64,000 nt of DNA from Catalinimonas sp038039535 (lineage in GTDB: Bacteria; Bacteroidota; Bacteroidia; Cytophagales; Cyclobacteriaceae), in NCBI RefSeq assembly GCF_038039535.1, contig NZ_JBBPHP010000011.1, positions 62,001 through 126,000 on the forward strand, written 5' to 3'. Both the position numbers and the translations under genes were made by a program. Each line of letters starts with the position of its first letter. Position 1 is the stretch's first letter. Shown here one piece after another: positions 17,710 to 26,401 of this stretch. Below the pieces are notes generated by a model that did not search any database, was not told where the DNA came from, and saw nothing but the letters and a program-made list of their open reading frames with translations.

Positions 17710-19338
17710 ATGAATCGCCGAGAAATTATCAAGCAACTTTCAGTTTTACCATTGGTAGGGGGAGTGCTCCCCCATGAGTCCATGCTTAAAGCTTCTGCTT
17801 CCCCTAGCATACTTTCATCACTTGGCTCAGAAAAAGCCAAACAGAATATCTACAATTCCATAGGAGTAGATACAATAGTCAACTGCCGGGGTACCTTCAC
17901 CATTATCGGTGGCTCTATTGAAAGACCGGAAGTACTGGAAGCCATGGAAGCCGCTTCCGGGTATTTTGTACAGTATGATGAACTGGCCTATGGTATAGGC
18001 AAGCGACTGGGAGAAATTACCAAATCTCCCTGGGGTATGGTTTCCTCCGGCTGCGCCGCCGGGCTTAAGCATGTCACCGCAGCTTGTGTTACCGGAGGAA
18101 ATCCCGAAAAGCTGGTGCGTATCCCTGACCTTACAGGTTTTGAGAAAACAGAAGTGATCATTCCCCGCTATTCCCGCAATGTGTATGATCATGCCGTAAG
18201 AAATGTAGGGGTAAAAGTCATTGAGGTAGAAACACCTGAAGAACTGGAAAAAGCCATCAATGAAAGGACTGCCATGATCTATATCATGACCGGAAGAAAT
18301 TCAGAAACCGGCCAGCCACTTTCGCTGGAAGTAATCGCCAGCATCGCCCAACCTAAAAACGTACCCATCTTAGCGGATGCAGCCGCTGAAGATCTTACCA
18401 TTCCCTGCGTACATCTGGAAAAAGGTGCCACAGTGGTCGCTTACAGTGGGGGAAAAGCCCTTTGCGGTCCCCAATGCGCAGGCTTGCTGATAGGAGACAA
18501 AGACCTGCTGATGTCGGCCTGGCAGGCCAGCTCTCCCCACCATGGTCCGGGACGGGATAATAAGGTAGGTAAAGAAGAAATGCTGGGCATGCTGGCTGCT
18601 GTAGAAGCCTGGACTATCAGAGACCACAAAGAGGAATGGAATACCTGGCTCTCCTGGCTGGATGAAATCGCCAGGAAGGTGACCAAAATTGAGGGTGTGA
18701 CTAGCCATGTTACTGAACCAAGCGGTCTCTCTAACCATGCTCCGGTACTGCATCTCAGCTGGGACCCTGATCAATTACATATCACCGGAGACGAACTGGC
18801 AGAAGAACTGGCCAGAAATAAACCCCGGGTAGCCATTGGCAGTCGTAATGAGGATGGTATGACCTCAGTCAATATTACGCCCAACCAGATGAGGGAAGAA
18901 AATGTGAAAGTAGTCGCTGATCGTATTTATGGCGTACTTTCTCAACAAAGAGGTCCCAGAAAAACTGATCTTGCCGCGGCAAAAGCGGATGTGAGCGGAC
19001 ACTGGGAAGTAGAAGTTAAATATTTTACCAGCACAAGTAAGCATGCGCTGTTCCTGGAGCAGGATGGTAACTGGGTGCAGGGAACGCATAAAGCTGACTT
19101 TAGTATGCAGGATGTGGTAGGTATGGTGGAAAACGATGTGGTAAAACTGAGCAGCAGGCAACGCGCATCTGGAGATTCTATCACTTTCCTTTTTTCCGGT
19201 AAGGTTACCGGAGATGCCATCAAAGGCTCTATTTATCTGGGAGAATACCTCACGGCTGAGTTTACTGCCAGACGTGCAAAATACGATCACGAACGCAGAC
19301 CTGTAGTAATTCCCGGTGGCCCCCCACTAGCTACCTGA
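17710..19338 (+). CDS. SelA-like PLP-dependent enzyme with twin-arginine-type leader
   Basis: A 542-residue protein of the SelA/COG1921 group of fold-type I PLP enzymes. Residues 1-30 form a leader starting MNRREIIKQLS followed by a weakly hydrophobic run, a Tat-like export signal. The PLP domain (about 45-430) includes SSGCAAGLKH, LADAAAED (Asp223, pyridine contact) and YSGGKALCGPQC with Schiff-base Lys249. Relatives act as ammonia-lyases or dehydratases on amino sugar acids and similar compounds; true selenocysteine synthase is excluded by context and export. About 100 extra residues at the C-terminus (435-542) form a beta-rich domain that I do not recognise. Its downstream neighbour is a COG3964 amidohydrolase, a pairing well known from other bacteria. 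The reaction is unknown. Confidence 0.8.
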   Translation: MNRREIIKQLSVLPLVGGVLPHESMLKASASPSILSSLGSEKAKQNIYNSIGVDTIVNCRGTFTIIGGSIERPEVLEAMEAASGYFVQYDELAYGIGKRLGEITKSPWGMVSSGCAAGLKHVTAACVTGGNPEKLVRIPDLTGFEKTEVIIPRYSRNVYDHAVRNVGVKVIEVETPEELEKAINERTAMIYIMTGRNSETGQPLSLEVIASIAQPKNVPILADAAAEDLTIPCVHLEKGATVVAYSGGKALCGPQCAGLLIGDKDLLMSAWQASSPHHGPGRDNKVGKEEMLGMLAAVEAWTIRDHKEEWNTWLSWLDEIARKVTKIEGVTSHVTEPSGLSNHAPVLHLSWDPDQLHITGDELAEELARNKPRVAIGSRNEDGMTSVNITPNQMREENVKVVADRIYGVLSQQRGPRKTDLAAAKADVSGHWEVEVKYFTSTSKHALFLEQDGNWVQGTHKADFSMQDVVGMVENDVVKLSSRQRASGDSITFLFSGKVTGDAIKGSIYLGEYLTAEFTARRAKYDHERRPVVIPGGPPLAT

Positions 19339-19404
19339 TTAGCAGTCAATGGGCCATGGATATTCATGTATTAAATTACTCAATCAAGTGTTCACCATCA
19401 TTTC

Positions 19405-20682
19405 GTGCACCTAATGTATAAGTATGCGTATTTTATCGTCTTTTTTGTTTGTCTAACCTTCTCCTCTTCTTCTTTTGCCCAGGAGTTAGATATCTTATTG
19501 AAAGGGGGACATGTCATTGACCCTAAAAACAACATAAACGCTGTCATGGATATTGGTATTACTGATAGCAAAATAGCTCAGGTAGCGGCCAATATCCCGG
19601 AAAGCAATGCTGAAAAAGTAATTCGTGTAGATGGCTTATATGTTACGCCGGGTTTGATAGACATGCACGTGCATGTGTTTCAGGGTAATGAGCCAGGCTC
19701 GTATATCGCCAACGGGCCTACCAGCGTAGCACCTGATGGTTTTACTTTCCGCTCAGGTGTCACCACCGTAGTAGACGCCGGTTCTTCTGGATGGAGAAAT
19801 TTCCGTCAGTTCAAAGAGCAGACCATTGATAAGGCGGATACCAGGGTGCTTGCGCTGCTCAACATTGTGGGCACGGGTATGTATGGCCGATTTGAGGAGC
19901 AGGATGTAAGCGATATGAATCCCGTCATGACCGCCCATATGATTACGAAGTTGTATCCTGAAATCTTGGTGGGGATCAAAGCAGCGCATTATTGGGGTGA
20001 CTTCACTCAGGTAGATAAAGCTGTGGAAGCAGGTGAACTGGCCGATGTACCGGTAATGGTGGATTTTGGAGAGCATGATCCTCCCTTATCTATTGAGTCC
20101 TTGTATATGGAGCATCTGCGTCCGGGAGATATCTTCACCCATACCTATTCCTATGGACCCAGTCAGAGGGAAACCATAGTAGACGAGAATGATAAGGTAA
20201 AGCCTTTTGTGTTTGAAGCACAGAAAAGAGGGATCGTTTTTGATGTGGGGCACGGAGGTGGTGCCTTTTCCTGGCGTCAGGCCGTACCTGCTATGGAGCA
20301 GGGCTTTGTCGCCAATGTCATCAGTACGGATCTGCACACTCAAAGCATGAATGCTGGAATGAAAGACCTGAGCAATGTACTATCAAAGTTCATGGCCATG
20401 GGCTTGAGTCTGGAAGATGCTATTACAAGAGCTACCTGGGCTCCTGCTCAGGTCATTGGCAAAGAAGAACTGGGACATCTCAGCGTAGGTGCGGAAGCGG
20501 ATGTGGCAGTATTCAAGCTGCGAGAAGGCGATTTTGGCTTTGTAGATGTGAGGAGGAAAACGCTCCCCGGAAAAGAAAAGCTGGAAACGGAACTTACCCT
20601 TCGTGCCGGTAGAGTAGTATGGGACTTGAATGGCATCAGCATGGAGGATTGGAAAAGCGAGATGAACAAAGCAGGAAAATGA
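19405..20682 (+). CDS. Exported amidohydrolase/deacetylase, COG3964 type (copy 1)
   Basis: A 425-residue metal-dependent hydrolase with a signal peptide (cleaved after SSSFAQ). The amidohydrolase barrel shows HVH in LIDMHVHVF, a lysine in VGIKAAHY that may be carboxylated to bridge two metals, His in FTHTYS, and the catalytic Asp in STDLHTQ. The family was long misnamed dihydroorotase; studied COG3964 members hydrolyse N-acyl or O-acyl substrates such as acetyl-mandelate. It is usually encoded next to a SelA-like protein, as here. The start could be ATG 19405 or the ATG four codons later. It overlaps the next gene by four bases (ATGA). The substrate is unknown; export to the periplasm is less common for this family. 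Confidence 0.85.
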   Translation: MHLMYKYAYFIVFFVCLTFSSSSFAQELDILLKGGHVIDPKNNINAVMDIGITDSKIAQVAANIPESNAEKVIRVDGLYVTPGLIDMHVHVFQGNEPGSYIANGPTSVAPDGFTFRSGVTTVVDAGSSGWRNFRQFKEQTIDKADTRVLALLNIVGTGMYGRFEEQDVSDMNPVMTAHMITKLYPEILVGIKAAHYWGDFTQVDKAVEAGELADVPVMVDFGEHDPPLSIESLYMEHLRPGDIFTHTYSYGPSQRETIVDENDKVKPFVFEAQKRGIVFDVGHGGGAFSWRQAVPAMEQGFVANVISTDLHTQSMNAGMKDLSNVLSKFMAMGLSLEDAITRATWAPAQVIGKEELGHLSVGAEADVAVFKLREGDFGFVDVRRKTLPGKEKLETELTLRAGRVVWDLNGISMEDWKSEMNKAGK

Positions 20683-21929
20683 GCCATCCCATAATGACAG
20701 GCATCAGGAAATCATTGCTGGTGTCAATATTTCTTATACTTCCTCTACTCATCCAGGCTCAGGAGATTGATTTGCTGCTTAAGGGGGGACATGTATTTGA
20801 TCTTAAGAATAATATTGATACACTCATGGACGTGGCGATCGCTGACGGTAAAATTTATCAGCTAGCCCCCTCTATCTCCGAAAAAGAAGCGAAAAAAGTA
20901 ATTGAGGTGAAAGGTTTGTATGTCTGCCCCGGCCTGATAGACATCCATACCCATGTTTTTGTGGGCAGCAAAGTGGGACAGTTTGCCGATGGTATCTACA
21001 GCCTCTCACCCGATGATTTTACCCTGAAAGCAGGCATTACTACAGTAGTAGATGCCGGTACTTCCGGATGGAGGAATTTTCCGAAATTTAAAGAACAGGT
21101 CATTGAGCCTTCCAAAACCAGAGTGCTGGCTTTTCTGAACATCGCCGGTTCGGGCATGAGCGGAAATCCTGGCCAGCAGGATATTGAGGACATGGAAGTA
21201 GAGCAGACAGTGAAGGTGATGCGGCAGTATCCTGATATCATTGTGGGGGTTAAAATCGGCCATTACGAAGGAAGCGAATGGACTCCTTTTGAAAGAGCCT
21301 TGTTGGCGGGTCAACAAACGGAAAAGCCTCTTTTCGTAGAATGTCATTTACCGCAGTACTCCCTGCAAGATCAGTTGAGTCGTATGAGGCCTGGGGATAT
21401 CATCACTCATGCTTACGAAAAAGTGGATGAACGCATGTCGGTCATTGATGAGCAGGGAAACGTGAGGCCTTTTGTGATGGAAGCCAAAGAAAGAGGTGTT
21501 TTGTTTGACTTAGGCCATGGAGGGGCGGGCTTCTGGTATAGCGAAGCCATGCCTGCCCTGCAGCAGGGGCTTTGGCCCAATTCCTTTGGCACCGATCTGC
21601 ATCGCTTCAGCATGAATGCCGGGATGAAAGATATGCTGAATGTGATGTCAAAATATTTAAGCATGGGCATGCCCTTAAATGAAGTGCTGCTCCGTGCCAC
21701 CTGGAATCCTGCAAAGTCCATCCAAAGAGAAGACCTGGGTCATTTGAGTGAAGGAGCGGTAGCAGATATTGCTGTTTTACGACTAAGAGAGGGAGAATTT
21801 GGTTATGTAGATGCAGGAGGTAACAGGCTGGAAGGTAAGCAGAAGTTTGAAGCTGAACTGACGATTCGCGCCGGAAAAGTAGTCTGGGATCTGAATGGTA
21901 TTTCTGCACAGGCATATGAAAAAGAGTGA
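20679..21929 (+). CDS. Exported amidohydrolase/deacetylase, COG3964 type (copy 2)
   Basis: A 416-residue paralogue of the preceding gene, similar along the whole length (both contain LLKGGHV, KNNI, GLYV, GLIDxHxHVF and a closing RAGxVVWDLNGIS). Metal-site elements: HTH in GLIDIHTHVF, Lys in VGVKIGHYEG, His in ITHAYE and Asp in GTDLHRF. The frame is open from 20619, but the ATG at 20679 overlaps the upstream stop as ATGA and gives a good signal peptide (SLLVSIFLILPLLIQAQ). The two copies differ in the substrate-side loops, for example YWGDF versus YEGSEW and DFGEHDPP versus ECHLPQYS, so they may act on different acyl or stereo-forms of one compound. Confidence 0.85.
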   Translation: MSHPIMTGIRKSLLVSIFLILPLLIQAQEIDLLLKGGHVFDLKNNIDTLMDVAIADGKIYQLAPSISEKEAKKVIEVKGLYVCPGLIDIHTHVFVGSKVGQFADGIYSLSPDDFTLKAGITTVVDAGTSGWRNFPKFKEQVIEPSKTRVLAFLNIAGSGMSGNPGQQDIEDMEVEQTVKVMRQYPDIIVGVKIGHYEGSEWTPFERALLAGQQTEKPLFVECHLPQYSLQDQLSRMRPGDIITHAYEKVDERMSVIDEQGNVRPFVMEAKERGVLFDLGHGGAGFWYSEAMPALQQGLWPNSFGTDLHRFSMNAGMKDMLNVMSKYLSMGMPLNEVLLRATWNPAKSIQREDLGHLSEGAVADIAVLRLREGEFGYVDAGGNRLEGKQKFEAELTIRAGKVVWDLNGISAQAYEKE

Positions 21930-21962
21930 CAATTCTTGAAGCTATTATCCGCATTAATCTTT

Positions 21963-23735
21963 ATGAGAAAACTTGTTTGGTTAGGCCTGATCATGAGCCT
22001 TTGCGCATGTAATCCATACCATGAATTGCCATTAGCTGATCCCGATAACGGCGGACTATTTTTACCCGTTGGTTTTGAGGCCCTGGTAGTGGCCGATAGC
22101 ATCGGCAGAGCAAGGCACCTCGCCGTTAACGATAATGGTGATATTTATGTAAAACTGAGTTCTTCAGATAGCCTGAGGGGCGGTAATATCGCGCTTCGGG
22201 ATACTAATGGCGATGGTAAGGCTGATATTATTCAGAGGTTTGGTACTGAAGGTAGCCAAAGAACTTCTTACGGTACAGGCATGCTTATCCATAATAATTA
22301 TTTGTACTATAGCTCAGCCACAACACTTTATCGACAGAAGTTAAGCGATGGCGAACTGATTCCCAGCAGTGAAAAGGAAGTCGTCTTGCGGGATGATCAC
22401 GAGCATGGTGTTCACTGGCATATCACCAAACCGGTAGCCTTTGACAATCAGGGATATATGTATGTTCCCTTTGGTGCTCCTTCCAATGCCTGTCAGGAGC
22501 TAAGCGCTACTCCTAACGGGGCCACCAATGGAGAGGGACTGGACCCTTGCCCTGAACTTGAGGAACATGGAGGAATATGGAGGTTTAAGGCAGATCAGAC
22601 TGGCCTGACCCAGAAGGATGGTGAACGCTATGCAAACGGTATTCGCTCGGTGGTGGCTATGGATTGGAATTCGGTAGATGAGCATCTGTACATTATGATG
22701 CACGGAAGGGATAATCTGCACAGCCTCTATCCTGATCGTTTTACTGCCTGGCAAAGTGCAGTACTACCCTCAGAAGAGTTTTTGAGAATAGAAGAAGGGG
22801 CGGATTATGGCTGGCCTTATTGCTATTATGATCAGATGCAGGGCAGAAAAGTACTGGCACCAGAGTATGGCGGCGATGGCAACATCATTGGCAGGTGTGC
22901 CGATATGGATTTGCCGGTAATGGGTTTTCCCGGGCACTGGGCACCCAATGATTTACTGTTTTATCATGGGAGCCAGTTTCCTGAGCGATACAAAGAGGGG
23001 GCTTTTATCGCTTTTCATGGTTCTACCAACCGCGCCCCTTATCCGCAGTCAGGATACATCGTGGTATTTGTACCTTTTGAAAATGGACAGGCACAAGGGC
23101 ATTGGGAAGTATTTGCCGATGGCTTTAGCGGTACCGATACTTTAGTCAATACCAGTGATGCAAAATACCGACCGGTAGGACTGGCAGAGGGGCCGGATGG
23201 CTCATTGTACATTACCGAGTCTAATCAGGGTAAAATATGGCGCGTGATGTACAAAGGTGAGGGCGATAATTTTGGTGAAGAGGACCTGGCGTCAATGGAA
23301 GAGCGCAAGCTTTTATCCCATATCAAAACTCCCGATGTAGTGCATGACGATCTGCAAAGAAATCTGCTGGCCGGCCAGAAACTATACAATACATATTGTG
23401 GCAGCTGTCATCAGCAGAATGGTAAGGGAGTGATAGGGCGTTTCCCTCCTTTAGATGGCACTGAACGGGTAAATGGAGATAAAAGCGCATTAATTGAAAT
23501 TGTGTTGAATGGCCTGCAAGGCAGTATTGAAGTGAAAGGTGAGGTTTATAATGGAGTTATGCCCCAGCATAGCTTTTTGAGTGATGAGGAAGTGGCTGAA
23601 ATTCTCAGCTTTGTCAGGCAAAATTTTGGTAATCAGGCCACTGAAGTAAGCCCTGAAGAGGTAGCAGCAGTACGAAAAAAGTTTGCTTCATCTATGAGTG
23701 ATATTAAAAATACCGTTAGCCATAACTTGCAGTAG
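21963..23735 (+). CDS. Sugar-dehydrogenase-like beta-propeller lipoprotein fused to cytochrome c
   Basis: A 590-residue lipoprotein. The ATG at 21963 yields a lipobox (LIMSLCAC, lipidated Cys near residue 15-17); the TTG at 21936 is less likely. Residues about 35-440 resemble the soluble PQQ-dependent sugar dehydrogenase propeller (NGIRSVVAMDWN, MMHGRDNL, YGWPYCYYD, RPVGLAEGPDGSLYITE). Residues about 465-570 are a class I cytochrome c with CGSCH (heme-binding Cys479, Cys482, His483) and a likely Met ligand in GVMPQH. The protein would oxidise a substrate in the periplasm and pass electrons to its own heme. Whether PQQ is really bound cannot be told by eye. It begins 33 bases after the second COG3964 gene. 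Confidence 0.85.
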   Translation: MRKLVWLGLIMSLCACNPYHELPLADPDNGGLFLPVGFEALVVADSIGRARHLAVNDNGDIYVKLSSSDSLRGGNIALRDTNGDGKADIIQRFGTEGSQRTSYGTGMLIHNNYLYYSSATTLYRQKLSDGELIPSSEKEVVLRDDHEHGVHWHITKPVAFDNQGYMYVPFGAPSNACQELSATPNGATNGEGLDPCPELEEHGGIWRFKADQTGLTQKDGERYANGIRSVVAMDWNSVDEHLYIMMHGRDNLHSLYPDRFTAWQSAVLPSEEFLRIEEGADYGWPYCYYDQMQGRKVLAPEYGGDGNIIGRCADMDLPVMGFPGHWAPNDLLFYHGSQFPERYKEGAFIAFHGSTNRAPYPQSGYIVVFVPFENGQAQGHWEVFADGFSGTDTLVNTSDAKYRPVGLAEGPDGSLYITESNQGKIWRVMYKGEGDNFGEEDLASMEERKLLSHIKTPDVVHDDLQRNLLAGQKLYNTYCGSCHQQNGKGVIGRFPPLDGTERVNGDKSALIEIVLNGLQGSIEVKGEVYNGVMPQHSFLSDEEVAEILSFVRQNFGNQATEVSPEEVAAVRKKFASSMSDIKNTVSHNLQ

Positions 23736-23859
23736 ATGAACGTTTGAAAATACCATCAGGGCATCTGCTATTCTTTTGCAAGAGCAAATAATTATTTACA
23801 TTAGGTAGACCTACACGGCATTTGCCAGTCCTTAAAGTTGAAATATATCCAGTAGCTGA

Positions 23860-25959
23860 ATGAAATTTTTTTTTACTACCTCACTGCTTCTATATGTGTT
23901 TTTAAGTATTTCCTGTAATAAGGAGGATCACTATACTGATGCACTCACACCAGAGCAGGCACTGCAAAGCTTTCAGCTTCATGATGACTTCACAATAGAG
24001 GTATTTGCAGCAGAACCGTATGTCATGGACCCGGTCTCAATGATATTTGATGAGCAGGGAAATATCTATGTGGTTGAGATGCCCGACTATCCTTACAAGC
24101 CCAAAGAAGGTGAAGGAAAAGGGCGTATTAAATTACTCATAGATCATGATCATGACGGTAGAATTGATGAAGCCAAAATATTTGCCGATACTCTCTCTGA
24201 AGCTACCAGTATTTTACCCTGGCAAGGTGGACTGCTCGTCACTTCTGCCCCCCATATCTACTATCTGAAAGATACAGATGGAGATTTTAAAGCGGATGAA
24301 AAAGAAATCCTATTTAGTGGATTTTTTGAGAACAATTCTGAAGCACAGATCACCAATTTGAGTTTTAGTGTAGACAACTGGGTTTATGCTGCCAATCATG
24401 GACAGGCCGGTGAAGTAAGCTATAGCAGAAAGCCCAATATGCCTCCCCTGGCTATGCAGGGAGGAGATTTTCGCTTTCGTCTGGACAAAGATACTTTTGC
24501 ACTGGCCACCGGCCCGGCGCAGTTTGGGCTTGCTATCAACGACTGGGGGCATCGTTTTATGACCCAAAATACTATCCATATCCGCCATGCCGTAATTCCC
24601 AAAAGGTATATGGACCGAAATACCTATATGCCGACTGCTTCGGCCATATTAAATATTTCTGATCATGATCTGCGCATGTTTCAGGAAACGCCACCCCCTT
24701 ACTGGAGAGCAGAGCGGACACGCAGAAGGCAGCAGCAATATGATGAGCAGGGGCTGGATAGGGTAGAATACGCCGAGGATTATTTTACAGGTTCTTCGGG
24801 AGGGACCGTATATGCAGGAGATGCCTTCCCAGAAGAGTTTTATGGAAATGTGTTTACCGGAGATGTAGCAGGTAATCTCGTACATAGAGATGTATTGACA
24901 TTAACAAATGAAAGTCCGGCCTATATTGCCAAAAGGCATGAGTCTGAGCAGGAAAAAGAGTTCTTATCTTCTACTGACCCCTGGTTCCGTCCGGCAAACT
25001 TCACGCTAGGTCCGGATGGTTATTTGTATGTCATTGATATGTATCGTCAACATATTGAAACTCCCTTGTCAATTCCCGAAGACCTGAAAGCGGATATGGA
25101 TTTTATGAATGGCAGTGAGATGGGAAGAATATATCGCATCAGGCCGGTGAATGCAGATGCAAAAGAAAAAATCATTCCTGATATGAGCACTATGAGTGCT
25201 CAGCAATTGGTTGATTTGCTCGCCCATCCCAATCAGTGGTGGCGGCTGCAGGCACAGCGATTACTGCTGGAGAGACAAGATGAATCGGTAGTGCCTGAAG
25301 TAGCCAGTATGTTTAGTCAACATGCAGACCCGAGAGTAAGATTGCATGCCTTCTATGTATTGGAAGGGCTGAATAAGTTGGATGAAGACATGCTAAAGCA
25401 GGCCATGATGGATGCTCATCCTGCTGTGCGCGAACATGGAATTATCTTAGCCGAACGGTATCCGGATATGCTGAGTAGTGTGATTGAATGCCTGAAAGAT
25501 TCCTCTGCCCGGGTAGCTTTTCAGGCCTGCCTGAGTTTAGGTGAATATGAGGATGATGAAACCGTACGGGCGATGGCTGAGGTGATCAGCCAAAAAGGAG
25601 AAGACTCCTGGTTTCAAAAGGCTGTCCTGAGTTCTGAAGCTGGTTCATCCTTTGATTTGCTGCTATCTCTTGCTACAGAGCATACTTTTTTTCAGGAAGC
25701 GGCAGACTGGAAGCAAAGCTTTTTAGCAGATATTGCTTATGTAATAGGAGGCAGGCATCAGCAAAAAGAAATACTGACTTATCTAAACTGGTTAGAAAAC
25801 ATGGAAGCAAACTGGAAAAGAGCAGGAGTAGAGGGGCTACTCAAAGGTTTAAAGAAAAGTGAAGACTCAGCATTTGTGGAAGGAATGGAAATCAATGAAG
25901 ATAAGAATGCAACTGAAGTGATAGAAGAACTGACAAATCATTTTATACAGTCCATTTAG
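23860..25959 (+). CDS. Membrane-bound dehydrogenase-like propeller lipoprotein with HEAT-like repeats
   Basis: A 699-residue lipoprotein (signal ending FLSISC, Cys near residue 19). The first two thirds match the propeller often annotated as putative membrane-bound dehydrogenase (TIGR02604-like): FTIEVFAAEP, DPVSMIFDEQGNIYVVEM, GGLLVTSAPHIYYLKDTDGD, NFTLGPDGYLYVIDMYRQHIE. Residues about 455-640 are alpha-helical HEAT-like repeats (LLAHPNQWWRLQAQRLLLER, ARVAFQACLSLGEYED). Many relatives end with a CxxCH cytochrome domain; none is present here, so heme may be supplied by the upstream protein. It starts 124 bases after that gene and ends two bases before the HiPIP-like gene. Confidence 0.8.
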   Translation: MKFFFTTSLLLYVFLSISCNKEDHYTDALTPEQALQSFQLHDDFTIEVFAAEPYVMDPVSMIFDEQGNIYVVEMPDYPYKPKEGEGKGRIKLLIDHDHDGRIDEAKIFADTLSEATSILPWQGGLLVTSAPHIYYLKDTDGDFKADEKEILFSGFFENNSEAQITNLSFSVDNWVYAANHGQAGEVSYSRKPNMPPLAMQGGDFRFRLDKDTFALATGPAQFGLAINDWGHRFMTQNTIHIRHAVIPKRYMDRNTYMPTASAILNISDHDLRMFQETPPPYWRAERTRRRQQQYDEQGLDRVEYAEDYFTGSSGGTVYAGDAFPEEFYGNVFTGDVAGNLVHRDVLTLTNESPAYIAKRHESEQEKEFLSSTDPWFRPANFTLGPDGYLYVIDMYRQHIETPLSIPEDLKADMDFMNGSEMGRIYRIRPVNADAKEKIIPDMSTMSAQQLVDLLAHPNQWWRLQAQRLLLERQDESVVPEVASMFSQHADPRVRLHAFYVLEGLNKLDEDMLKQAMMDAHPAVREHGIILAERYPDMLSSVIECLKDSSARVAFQACLSLGEYEDDETVRAMAEVISQKGEDSWFQKAVLSSEAGSSFDLLLSLATEHTFFQEAADWKQSFLADIAYVIGGRHQQKEILTYLNWLENMEANWKRAGVEGLLKGLKKSEDSAFVEGMEINEDKNATEVIEELTNHFIQSI

Positions 25960-25961
25960 AT

Positions 25962-26318
25962 ATGATATTAGAAAAGTGTAGCCGGAGAACTTTTATACGC
26001 CAACATATAGGACTCGCTACAACCTTTATAAGCTGGGGATTGATTTTACAGAACTGTACTTCCAAAAAATCAGAAACGGAACAGAATAGGGAAATAACTT
26101 CCGCCAATCCATGTCAGGAACTGAGTGAGGTAAGTGAAGAGGAAATACAAAAGAGGGAGAACCTGGGCTACGTAAATGAGTCTCCTATTGAGGAAAATCA
26201 GTGCAATAATTGCAATTTGTATTTACCTCCGGGAGATAAAAAATGTGGTGGATGTATGCTCTTTAAAGGACCGGTAGAAGCGGAGGGATATTGTACCTAT
26301 TGGGCTCCTGTAGTATAG
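25962..26318 (+). CDS. HiPIP-like high-potential iron-sulfur protein
   Basis: A 118-residue small electron carrier. The N-terminus has a Tat-like signal (CSRRTFIRQHIGLATTF), as expected for a folded Fe-S protein, with a Cys at the end of the hydrophobic part (LQNC) that might be lipidated. The C-terminal half has the HiPIP pattern LGYV, CNNC, CGGCMLF and GYCTYW: four cysteines for a [4Fe-4S] cluster plus one extra Cys in KCGGC. HiPIPs shuttle electrons in the periplasm. It follows the propeller/HEAT gene by two bases, so it is almost certainly co-translated, and could receive electrons from the cytochrome c-fused dehydrogenase of the same cluster. Confidence 0.85.
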   Translation: MILEKCSRRTFIRQHIGLATTFISWGLILQNCTSKKSETEQNREITSANPCQELSEVSEEEIQKRENLGYVNESPIEENQCNNCNLYLPPGDKKCGGCMLFKGPVEAEGYCTYWAPVV

Positions 26319-26401
26319 CTTAAGAGCAGCAAAACACTGAAAATTTGATTTTATTAATAACCCCTTTACTCAAGTGAGCATATCCGATTTGCTCTCCTGA
26401 T

